The position numbers and the translations under genes were made by a program. The notes beneath the pieces are model-generated. The model was not told the origin of the DNA. It worked only from the letters and a program-made list of their open reading frames with translations, and did not search any database. 64,000 bases of DNA from Pseudorhodobacter sp. E13 (GTDB taxonomy: Bacteria > Pseudomonadota > Alphaproteobacteria > Rhodobacterales > Rhodobacteraceae): contig NZ_RPEN01000155.1 in assembly GCF_003991405.1 (NCBI RefSeq), positions 1 to 64,000 of the forward strand, in the 5' to 3' direction. Shown in pieces: positions 1 to 8,000 of this stretch. How positions within the stretch are numbered: the first letter of the stretch is position 1; each line of letters starts with the position of its first letter.

Positions 1-29
1 CGAAGCGCCGATGGCAAAGGTGCTGACAT
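1..29 (-). CDS. 5' end of an unidentified gene running off the left edge
   Basis: An ATG at 29 (minus strand) opens nine codons, MSAPLPSAL, before the window ends. It is preceded by GGAGG with seven bases of spacing, an unusually good ribosome binding site, so a real start is plausible. The opening resembles some helix-turn-helix or transposase N-termini I recall from this order, but nine residues cannot identify a family. The competing reading is the tail of a plus-strand gene ending at the TGA at 29-31. Confidence 0.35.
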
Positions 30-182
30 GACCGATCCTCCCATACAGGATGAATCACAAATACGACCCCATGGGAATCCCCCGATTCAAGTTTTCCCCG
101 AAACGCTTTAGCGGCAGCGTTCAGCCCTATCTTATCGTCTGTTCACAAACCGTGAGGAAACCAGTGAGATGCAGAATTGAAG

Positions 183-214
183 AAGCCCAGCAACTTGTTG
201 AAGTTGCTGGGCTT
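183..214 (-). terminator. Hairpin terminator behind tRNA-Leu
   Basis: A perfect 14-bp inverted repeat (183-196 with 201-214) has a 4-base loop. It lies just downstream of the minus-strand tRNA gene. Read on that strand it is followed by a pyrimidine-rich stretch that is only weakly T-rich. Its position fits termination or 3'-end processing of the tRNA transcript. Confidence 0.65.
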
Positions 215-225
215 TCCTGACGACT

Positions 226-310
226 TGGTGCCCAGGAGAGGACTCGAACCTCCACGCCTTGCGGCACACGGACCTGAACCGTGCGCGTCTACCAGTTCCG
301 CCACCTGGGC
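226..310 (-). tRNA. tRNA-Leu (anticodon CAG)
   Basis: On the minus strand an 85-base tRNA can be folded by eye. The acceptor stem GCCCAGG pairs with CCTGGGC. The anticodon stem CACGG/CCGTG encloses loop TTCAGGT, giving anticodon CAG. A 13-base class II variable arm and the T-loop TTCGAGT follow, and CCA is encoded. The long variable arm and the anticodon both indicate leucine (CTG codons, very common in this GC-rich DNA). Confidence 0.96.
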
Positions 311-327
311 AGGTGTCGTGGGGGCTA

Positions 328-354
328 ATTATGCGGGCTGTGAGGGACTGTCAA
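328..354 (-). promoter_or_regulatory. Probable sigma-70-type promoter of tRNA-Leu
   Basis: Upstream of the tRNA on the minus strand there is a perfect TTGACA (354-349) and, 15 bases on, CATAAT (333-328), one base off TATAAT. The spacer is short; an alternative -10, TAATTA at 331-326, gives 17 bases. The -10 lies about 18 bases before the mature tRNA 5' end. Confidence 0.6.
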
Positions 355-459
355 CGGGGGGAAATGAAAAATTATGCGGCCTTTTGTTGCTTGTTTGAAC
401 CGGCGTGGGGGGATATGCAGACAAACGGATGAAAAGCTTTCCAGATGGAGGCAGGACGG

Positions 460-1446
460 ATGAGCAAACTGGTCACGATCTATGGCGGTTCGGGCTTTGT
501 CGGGCGGTATATCGCGCGGCGGATGGCGCAGGCAGGGTGGCGGGTGCGTATTGCAGTGCGCCGGCCGAATGAGGCGCTTTTCGTGAAAACCTACGGCGCG
601 GTGGGGCAGGTAGAGCCGGTTTTGTGCAACATCCGTGACGATGCTTCGGTGCGCAAGGTGATGCAGGGCGCGGACGCCGTGGTGAACTGCGTGGGCACAT
701 TCGACAAAGGTGGCAAGAACAACTTTACCGCTGTGCAAGCCGAAGGGGCCGCGCGCATCGCGCGCACCGCGGCGGATCTGGGCGTTGCCAATCTGGTTCA
801 CATCTCGTCCATCGGGGCGGATCTGAACGCTGACAGCGCCTATTCCCGCAGCAAAGCCGAAGGTGAGGCCGCGATACTGAGGGCTTTCCCAGCGGCGGTG
901 ATTCTGCGCCCCTCGGTGATCTTCGGGCCGGAGGACAGTTTCTTTAACCGCTTTGCGGGCATGGCAGGTTTGGGGCCGGTTCTGCCTTTGGTGGGCGCGA
1001 ACACGCGGTTCCAGCCGGTGTATGTGGATGACGTGGCGCAGGCCGCTGTTCTGGGCGCGACCGGGGCCGCCGCACCCGGCATCTATGAGCTGGGCGGGCC
1101 GGATGCCATGAGCTTCCGCGATCTGATGAAAGAGATGCTGAGCGTCATTCAGCGGCGGCGGCTGGTGCTGAACATGCCGTTTTTCGTGGCCAATATCATG
1201 GCGGCGGGCTTTGACTTCCTGTCTTTCGCCACCGGCGGTTTGATCCGCAACGGCGTCTTGACCCGCGATCAGGTGAAATCCCTGCGGCACGATAACGTGG
1301 TTGCCGAAGGGGCGAAGGGCTTTGCCGATCTGGGCATTCAGCCCACGACGATGGAAGCGATGCTGCCGGAATATCTGTGGCGCTATCGTCCGTCGGGCCA
1401 ATATGCCGCAATTAAGAACAGCGCGAAGAACCTGCGCAAGGTCTGA
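460..1446 (+). CDS. NDUFA9-like complex I subunit family protein (atypical SDR)
   Basis: 328 residues. The N-terminus carries a Rossmann NAD(P)-binding glycine motif (YGGSGFVGRYIARRM) directly after the start, followed by the VNCVG and LVHISSIGA segments of extended/atypical short-chain dehydrogenases. The whole resembles the bacterial NDUFA9-like family, thought to accompany respiratory complex I, although no nuo genes are in view. An in-frame ATG at 445 exists. I prefer 460 because GGAGG at 447-451 sits eight bases before it. uppP follows after 18 bases, so the two are probably cotranscribed. A substrate cannot be read from the sequence; the alternative is a generic NAD-dependent epimerase. 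Confidence 0.85.
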   Translation: MSKLVTIYGGSGFVGRYIARRMAQAGWRVRIAVRRPNEALFVKTYGAVGQVEPVLCNIRDDASVRKVMQGADAVVNCVGTFDKGGKNNFTAVQAEGAARIARTAADLGVANLVHISSIGADLNADSAYSRSKAEGEAAILRAFPAAVILRPSVIFGPEDSFFNRFAGMAGLGPVLPLVGANTRFQPVYVDDVAQAAVLGATGAAAPGIYELGGPDAMSFRDLMKEMLSVIQRRRLVLNMPFFVANIMAAGFDFLSFATGGLIRNGVLTRDQVKSLRHDNVVAEGAKGFADLGIQPTTMEAMLPEYLWRYRPSGQYAAIKNSAKNLRKV

Positions 1447-1464
1447 CCGAAGTAACAGGGGCCG

Positions 1465-2271
1465 ATGATGGCGGATACAACATTGGCGGCCCTGTTTCTG
1501 GGCGTTCTGGAAGGCCTGACCGAGTTTATCCCCGTCTCCTCGACCGGGCATATTCTGCTGGCGGGGCATTTCATTGGGTTCGAAAGCTCTGGCAAGACCT
1601 TTGAGGTGGTGATCCAGCTTGGCGCGGTGCTGGCGGTTCTGTCGGTTTATGCCGCGAAACTCTGGGCGGTGTTCCGCGATGCCCCGCATGACCCTGCCGC
1701 TCGGCGGACGATTCTGTCGGTGCTGGTGGCGTTTTGGCCTGCCGTTGTCATCGGGGTGCTGGCGCATGATTTCATCAAGACGGTGCTGTTTGAAAGCCCG
1801 CGGCTGATTTCTGTCATGCTGGTTCTGGGCGGCATTATTCTGGTTTTTGTGGACCGGTTCGCCCCGGCGCCGCGCTATGATGATGCGATGAAGCTGCCGC
1901 TGGGGATGGCGCTGAAGATCGGGTTCATTCAGTGCCTTGCGATGATTCCCGGCGTGTCGCGGTCTGGTGCGACGATCGTGGGGGCCTTGATGCTGGGGGC
2001 CAACAAGCGCGCTGCGGCGGAGTTTTCGTTTTTTCTGTCGATGCCGACGATGGCCGGGGCCTTTGCCTATGACCTGTATAAGAATCGCGATGTGCTGGAC
2101 GCCAGCGCGATGAATGAGATCGCCATAGGGTTTGTCGCGGCCTTTATCTCTGCCGTTTTGGTTGTGCGCTGGCTGTTGGGCTATGTAAGCCGCCACGGCT
2201 ATGCGCTGTTCGGGTGGTGGCGAATCATCGTGGGCAGCCTGGCGTTTCTGGCGCTTTCCTTGGGGTTTTGA
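1465..2271 (+). CDS. uppP: Undecaprenyl-diphosphatase UppP (BacA)
   Basis: 268 residues, a polytopic membrane protein that dephosphorylates undecaprenyl diphosphate to recycle the lipid carrier used for peptidoglycan and polysaccharide export. Both family signatures are visible: [14 protein letters not shown] at residues 16-29 and [10 protein letters not shown] around 161-170, containing the catalytic arginine. Length matches the family. Two adjacent ATGs (1465, 1468) are possible starts. The gene lies 18 bases after the NDUFA9-like gene. Carrier recycling is relevant here because the window holds many polysaccharide genes, but uppP is a general housekeeping gene and the link is only circumstantial. 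Confidence 0.97.
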   Translation: MMADTTLAALFLGVLEGLTEFIPVSSTGHILLAGHFIGFESSGKTFEVVIQLGAVLAVLSVYAAKLWAVFRDAPHDPAARRTILSVLVAFWPAVVIGVLAHDFIKTVLFESPRLISVMLVLGGIILVFVDRFAPAPRYDDAMKLPLGMALKIGFIQCLAMIPGVSRSGATIVGALMLGANKRAAAEFSFFLSMPTMAGAFAYDLYKNRDVLDASAMNEIAIGFVAAFISAVLVVRWLLGYVSRHGYALFGWWRIIVGSLAFLALSLGF

Positions 2272-2275
2272 AGCA

Positions 2276-2298
2276 TTATGTCAGCAATGCTGACATAA
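2276..2298. promoter_or_regulatory. Palindromic operator-like site 1 upstream of gltD
   Basis: A perfect inverted repeat of 10-bp arms (TTATGTCAGC / GCTGACATAA) has a 3-base centre, and its core reads GTCAG-N5-CTGAC. It follows the uppP stop and precedes gltD by about 140 bases. On the plus strand it is followed by A, not T, so it is a poor terminator for uppP. A dimeric regulator binding site is the likelier reading; the regulator is unknown. Confidence 0.6.
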
Positions 2299-2353
2299 AA
2301 CCTAAAATAAAAGGCAGAAGCGCTTACCTTTCGCCCAAAATAACGACATTTAG

Positions 2354-2368
2354 GTCAGCGTGACTGAC
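2354..2368. promoter_or_regulatory. Operator-like site 2 upstream of gltD
   Basis: A second GTCAG-N5-CTGAC element has the same arm and spacer lengths as site 1. Its centre (2361) is 74 bp from that of site 1 (2287), about seven helical turns, so a regulator could bind both on one DNA face. It lies 66 bases before the gltD start. Confidence 0.5.
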
Positions 2369-2433
2369 TTTTATTTCCTGTGGCTGCGCAGTATCAAGAC
2401 CTCCAATTCCACGACCTTCTGGGAGGCGCCGCT

Positions 2434-3870
2434 ATGGCCAAAGAACGGATGCTCCGCTTCGTCAATGTTGCACGAGAGATGCCTGAAAAGCGCCCGCCAA
2501 ATCTGCGCGCCCAGGATTTCCATGAAATCTATCGCGAGTTTGCCGCCGACAAGGCCGCCGAGCAGGCAAGTCGGTGCAGCCAGTGTGGCGTGCCCTATTG
2601 CCAGTCGCATTGCCCGCTGCACAACAACATTCCGGACTGGTTGCGCCTGACCGCCGAAGGCCGTCTGCAAGAGGCCTATGAGCTGAGCCAAGCCACCAAC
2701 ACTTTCCCCGAAGTCTGTGGCCGCATTTGCCCGCAGGACCGGTTGTGCGAAGGCAATTGCGTGATCGAACAATCCGGCCACGGCACGGTGACGATTGGCT
2801 CGGTGGAGAAATACCTGACCGATCTGGCCTGGGAAAATGGCTGGGTGAAGCCGATCAAACCCGCGCGGGAGCGGACAGAATCGGTGGGCATCATCGGGGC
2901 CGGGCCGGGGGGGCTTGCCGCCGCCGATGTGCTGCGCCGCGCGGGTGTGCAGGTCACGGTGTATGACAGCTATGATCGCGCAGGCGGGTTGCTGACCTAT
3001 GGCATCCCCGGCTTCAAGCTGGAAAAGCCGGTTGTGATGCAGCGGATCGAGCAGTTGGAAAACGGTGGCGTGCAATTCGTGCTGAACTGCACGGTTGGCA
3101 AAGACCTGACCTTTGACGCCATCCGCGGCCAGCATGATGCGGTGTTGATTGCGACGGGCGTTTACAAGGCGCGCGATCTGGCGGTGCCGGGTGTGGGGGC
3201 CAAGGGTATTGTGCCTGCGTTGGAATTCCTGACCGCCAGCAACCGAAAAAGCTTTGGCGATGAGGTGCCGGACTATGACAACGGCACGCTGAATGCGGCG
3301 GGCAAGCGGGTTGTGGTGATCGGTGGCGGCGACACGGCGATGGATTGCGTGCGCACCGCCATTCGTGAAGGCGCGACAAGCGTGAAGTGCCTCTATCGTC
3401 GTGACCGCGCCAATATGCCGGGCAGCCAGCGCGAAACCCAGAACGCCGAGGAGGAAGGCGTGGAATTTGTGTGGCTGTCGGCGCCCAAGGGCTTTACCGG
3501 CGGCGATGCGGTGGATGGTGTGATGGTGCAAAAGATGCGTCTGGGCGCACCGGATGCCTCGGGTCGCCAGATGCCGGAAGTGATCGAGGGCGCTGACTAT
3601 GTAGAGCCTGCCGATCTGGTCATCATGGCGCTTGGGTTTGAACCCGAGGACCTGCCGAACCTGTGGGGCCAGCCCGAGCTGGGGGTGACCCGTTGGGGCA
3701 CGATCAAGGCCGATTACAAAACCCATGCCACCAATATGCTCGGCGTCTATGCCGTGGGCGATATTGTGCGCGGGGCAAGCCTTGTGGTCTGGGCCATCCG
3801 CGATGGCCGTGAGGCGGCCGATGCCATGCTGGAGTTCATGGCGCAAGGCGCGGCGGTGGCGGCCGAATAA
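2434..3870 (+). CDS. gltD: Glutamate synthase (NADPH) small subunit GltD
   Basis: 478 residues. This is the FAD/NADPH subunit that feeds electrons to GltB for making glutamate from glutamine and 2-oxoglutarate. The N-terminal iron-sulfur domain has cysteines 48, 51, 56, 60 and 95, 99, 105, 109. The FAD motif IIGAGPGG lies at 153-160 and the NADPH motif VVVIGGGDTAMDC near 292-304. An upstream GTG (2380) is in frame, but the ATG at 2434 has GGGAGG seven bases before it. The large subunit gltB starts 1.15 kb downstream after two unrelated small genes. Two palindromes (2276-2298, 2354-2368) form the likely control region. Confidence 0.96.
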   Translation: MAKERMLRFVNVAREMPEKRPPNLRAQDFHEIYREFAADKAAEQASRCSQCGVPYCQSHCPLHNNIPDWLRLTAEGRLQEAYELSQATNTFPEVCGRICPQDRLCEGNCVIEQSGHGTVTIGSVEKYLTDLAWENGWVKPIKPARERTESVGIIGAGPGGLAAADVLRRAGVQVTVYDSYDRAGGLLTYGIPGFKLEKPVVMQRIEQLENGGVQFVLNCTVGKDLTFDAIRGQHDAVLIATGVYKARDLAVPGVGAKGIVPALEFLTASNRKSFGDEVPDYDNGTLNAAGKRVVVIGGGDTAMDCVRTAIREGATSVKCLYRRDRANMPGSQRETQNAEEEGVEFVWLSAPKGFTGGDAVDGVMVQKMRLGAPDASGRQMPEVIEGADYVEPADLVIMALGFEPEDLPNLWGQPELGVTRWGTIKADYKTHATNMLGVYAVGDIVRGASLVVWAIRDGREAADAMLEFMAQGAAVAAE

Positions 3871-3911
3871 ATCCGGCCGTAGGCTGGAATGTCATCCAAG
3901 GGGAACGCAGA

Positions 3912-4607
3912 GTGAAGACAGCTTTCATCTTTTGTCTGGGCGTTTTGGGCGCGGTGCCTGCGGCAGCGGGCACATTCACGCCGCCTGCCGGATGCACGGG
4001 CTATCTGACGGTGCAGGCGCGGGCCTGCCGCGTTTCCAACTATTACACCTGTAGCCAAGATGCGGCGGGCGACCAGTGGCGCACGGATTTCGACCAAGAG
4101 GGTCTGTTTTTCGCCAGCCGCGTTGACCGTGAAGGGCAATGGGTGGAAAGCCTTGATATGAACCCCGTGGTCCGGCAAACGCTGGATGCGGGCCCCGAAG
4201 ATCCGGCCTCTTTTACCGAATTGCTTGGGGGGCTTGATACCTTTGCCTTTGGTCTGTCCAAGGATAACGGCGAAGGCAGCCTCGTGCGCGGCTTTGACCG
4301 TCTGACGGGCAAGACGGTGGTGATTGACGGCATCAGCCTGTTGCAGACCGAGTTTGAATATACCGAAACGGACCGGTCGGGTGTGCTGCTGCGCCGGTCG
4401 CGCGGGTTTGAATACATCCATCCCGAATGGCGGGTGTTCTTTGCCGGCCCGTCGGAATGGGATGGCGGCGATGGCTATGTGCCGATGGATGGCAGCCCGG
4501 TGGAATTCATTTTTCCCGGAGAGCCGGGGTTCTTTGCCACACAGCCGATCTTTGAATGTGACGCGGTGCTGAGCCGCTTTGAAACAAAGGTTCGCTATGG
4601 AAATTGA
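3912..4607 (+). CDS. Uncharacterised secreted protein between gltD and gltB
   Basis: 231 residues from a GTG start preceded by a purine-rich AAGGGGAA. The first 20 residues (KTAFIFCLGVLGAVPAAAG) form a clear Sec signal peptide with an AAA-G type cleavage site, so the mature protein should be periplasmic or secreted. The mature part is acidic, with cysteines near the N-terminus (CTGYL, ACRVS, TCSQD) and one near the C-terminus (FECDA) that could form disulfides. No catalytic motif or known family was recognised. It ends inside the start of the next gene (ATG overlap), so the two are probably translationally coupled. Its position inside the glt locus is not explained by its export. Confidence 0.75.
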   Translation: MKTAFIFCLGVLGAVPAAAGTFTPPAGCTGYLTVQARACRVSNYYTCSQDAAGDQWRTDFDQEGLFFASRVDREGQWVESLDMNPVVRQTLDAGPEDPASFTELLGGLDTFAFGLSKDNGEGSLVRGFDRLTGKTVVIDGISLLQTEFEYTETDRSGVLLRRSRGFEYIHPEWRVFFAGPSEWDGGDGYVPMDGSPVEFIFPGEPGFFATQPIFECDAVLSRFETKVRYGN

Positions 4608-4974
4608 ACTGGAACTGGGCGGGTTTTACACCTGCGTGCAGGATGGGTTTGACCCCGTGGTGATGTGGCTGGGCCGGGTGGATTTGCCGGATGATCTGGG
4701 CAATGGCGCGCATGAGCCGGTTGTCAGTGTGATCCTGAAATCCGCGCTGCCGGATACGCCGATCCTGTCACATGCGCCGTTCTGGGAAAGTGCAGCGCTG
4801 GACGGCGAGATGATGGCCGCCGACCCGTTCGATGTGAACCAAGAGCTGTTTGACGAGAATTACAACACCTGGCGCAGCGCCTTTGAAGCCGATCAGGCCT
4901 ATCCGTGGCAAATGACCCCGAATGAGGTTTACGCCAAGATGATGGAAGATTTCATTGCGGCCATTCAGAAATGA
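4597..4974 (+). CDS. Uncharacterised small acidic protein before gltB
   Basis: 125 residues from the ATG at 4597, preceded by AAAGG with six bases of spacing. The start overlaps the 3' end of the secreted-protein gene by 11 bases. There is no signal peptide or membrane segment; the protein is acidic and ends in a helix-like stretch (PNEVYAKMMEDFIAAIQ). A TTG 18 bases upstream is also in frame. No family was recognised. The overlap with the preceding gene and the 45-base gap to gltB suggest one gltD-X-Y-gltB transcript. Confidence 0.7.
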   Translation: MEIELELGGFYTCVQDGFDPVVMWLGRVDLPDDLGNGAHEPVVSVILKSALPDTPILSHAPFWESAALDGEMMAADPFDVNQELFDENYNTWRSAFEADQAYPWQMTPNEVYAKMMEDFIAAIQK

Positions 4975-5019
4975 CCACGCCGCGCCCCCCTTTTTTCCCC
5001 TGCTGACGGAGTAACCCCA

Positions 5020-8000
5020 ATGACCAACGCCCCTGTTTATGACGCCGCCTGGGTTGCCGCCGAGGAAGCCAAGCGCGCCTATATGAATGAGCACAGCCTC
5101 TATAAGACCGAGGATGAGCATGCCTCCTGCGGGGTGGGCCTTGTGGTTGCCATTTCGGGCAAACCCAGCCGCAAAGTGGTGGAAAACGGCATCAATGCGC
5201 TGAAGGCGGTTTGGCACCGTGGCGCTGTGGATGCCGATGGCAAGACCGGCGATGGTGCGGGCATCCATGTGCAGATTCCGGTGAAGTTTTTCTATGATCA
5301 GGTCAAGCGCACGGGCCATGAGCCGGATGTGAACAAGCTGATCGCCGTGGGGCAGGTGTTCTTGCCGCGCACCGATTTCGGCGCCCAGGAACGCTGCCGG
5401 ACCATCGTGGAAACCGAAGTGCTGCGCATGGGCCATTACATCTATGGCTGGCGGCATGTTCCGGTGGAAACCACGGTGCTGGGCGAAAAGGCCAATGCGA
5501 CCCGCCCCGAGATCGAGCAGATCCTGATCCGGTGCGACAAGGATATCGACCAGGACCAGTTTGAGCGGGAACTTTACATCATCCGCCGCCGGATCGAAAA
5601 GGCGGCCGCTGCCGCGCAGATCGCGGGCCTGTATCTGTGCAGCCTGTCTTGCCGGTCAATCATTTACAAAGGCATGATGCTGGCGGAACAGGTGGCGGTG
5701 TTCTACCCCGACCTGATGGATGCACGGTTTGAAAGCGCTTTTGCGATCTATCACCAGCGCTATTCCACCAACACCTTCCCGCAGTGGTGGCTGGCGCAGC
5801 CCTTCCGCATGTTGGCCCATAACGGCGAGATCAACACGCTGAAAGGCAACGTGAACTGGATGCGCAGCCATGAAATTCGCATGGCATCGAACACCTTTGG
5901 CGACATGGCCGAAGACATCAAGCCGATCATCCCGGCAGGGGCGTCGGATTCCGGTGCGCTGGATGCGGTGTTTGAGGTGATGGTGCGCTCGGGGCGCAAC
6001 GCGCCTTTCACCAAGACCATGCTGGTGCCCGAAGCCTGGAGCAAAACCACGACCGATATGCCGAAAGCATGGGCCGATATGTATGCCTATTGCAACGCCG
6101 TGATGGAGCCGTGGGACGGCCCCGCCGCGCTGGCGATGACCGATGGCCGCTGGGTCTGCGGCGGGCTTGACCGCAACGGCCTGCGCCCGATGCGCTATGT
6201 GGTCACGGGCGATGGCTTGCTGATCGCCGGGTCCGAGGCAGGGATGGTGCCGGTGGATGAAACCACCGTGCGCGAGAAGGGTGCGCTTGGGCCGGGCCAG
6301 ATGATCGCGGTCGATATGAAAGAGGGCAAGCTGTATCACGACGCGCCCTTGAAGGATAAGCTGGCCGCCGCCCAGCCCTTTGGCGACTGGATCGAAAAGG
6401 TTGTCGATCTGAACAACCTGCTGCGCGATGTGCCGGAAACCGCGAAATTCAGCGGCGCAGAGTTGCGCAAGCGCCAGATCGCGGCAGGCTATTCCATCGA
6501 AGAACTGGAGCAGGTGCTGGCCCCGATGGCCGAGGATGGCAAGGAAATGATCGCCTCCATGGGCGATGATACGCCTGCCGCTGTGCTGTCGAGTGTTTAC
6601 CGCCCGCTGTCGCATTTCTTCCGCCAGAACTTCAGCCAAGTCACCAACCCGCCGATTGACAGCCTTCGCGAAAGCCGGGTCATGAGCCTGAAGACGCGGT
6701 TCGGCAACCTGAAGAACGTGTTGGACGAAAGCAGCAGCCAGACCGAAATTCTGCTGCTGGAAAGCCCCTTTGTCGCCAATGCCGAATTCAACGTGATGAT
6801 GCAGCATTTCGGCGATAGCGTTTCGGTAATTGATTGCACCTTTGTGCGCGATGCCGAACCCGATGCGCTGCGCAAAGGGTTGGAGCGTATTCGCGCCGAG
6901 GCCGAAGATGCGGTGCGGTCGGGGGCCGGGCATCTGGTGCTGACCGATGAACATCAGGGCCCGGACCGGGTGCCGATGCCGATGATCCTCGCGACCTCTG
7001 CCGTGCATAGCTGGCTGACGCGCAAGGGCTTGCGGACCTTCTGTTCGGTCAACCTGCGGTCGGCGGAATGTATTGACCCGCATTATTTCGCGGTGCTGAT
7101 CGGTTGCGGTGCGACCACCGTTAACGCCTATCTGGCGCAAGACAGCATCGCTGACCGGATTGACCGCGGCCTGATCGAAGGCAGCCTGACCGATGCGATG
7201 CGCCGCTACCGCGATGCGATTGACGCGGGCTTGCTGAAGATCATGTCAAAGATGGGGATTTCGGTGATCTCGTCCTATCGTGGCGGTCTGAACTTTGAAG
7301 CCGTCGGGTTGAGCCGCGCAATGGTGGCCGAATATTTCCCCGGCATGCAAAGCCGGATTTCGGGCATCGGTGTTTCCGGTATTCAGCACAAGCTGGAAGA
7401 AGTGCATACGAAAGGCTGGCGCGGGGGCGCGGATGTGTTGCCCATCGGCGGCATTTACAAGGCGCGGCGCTCGGGCGAAAAGCACGCTTGGGAAGCGCAG
7501 ACCATGCATATGCTGCAATCGGCCTGTGACCGCGCCAGCTATGACATCTGGAAGCAGTATTCGGCTGCGATGCGGGCCAACCCGCCGATCCATCTGCGCG
7601 ACTTGCTGGATATCAAATCCTTGGGCAAGCCCGTGCCGATTGAGGAGGTGGAAAGCATCACTTCGATCCGCAAGCGGTTCGTGACGCCGGGGATGAGCCT
7701 TGGCGCGCTGTCGCCGGAGGCGCATAAAACGCTGAACGTCGCGATGAACCGCATCGGCGCGAAATCGGATTCAGGCGAAGGCGGTGAAGACCCCGCGCAT
7801 TTCCTGCCCGAAGCCAATGGGGACAACCCCAGCGCCAAGATCAAGCAGGTGGCCTCTGGCCGCTTTGGCGTCACGGCGGAATATCTGAACGCCTGTGAGG
7901 AGTTGGAAATCAAGGTGGCACAGGGCGCCAAGCCCGGTGAAGGCGGGCAATTGCCGGGGATGAAGGTCACGGCCTTGATCGCGCGGTTGCGCCATTCGAC

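Noticed and set aside
2276-2298. The palindrome after uppP as a transcription terminator
   Set aside because: The T tract would lie on the minus strand, where no gene ends; on the plus strand it is followed by A's. Repetition of its core at 2354 favours an operator.
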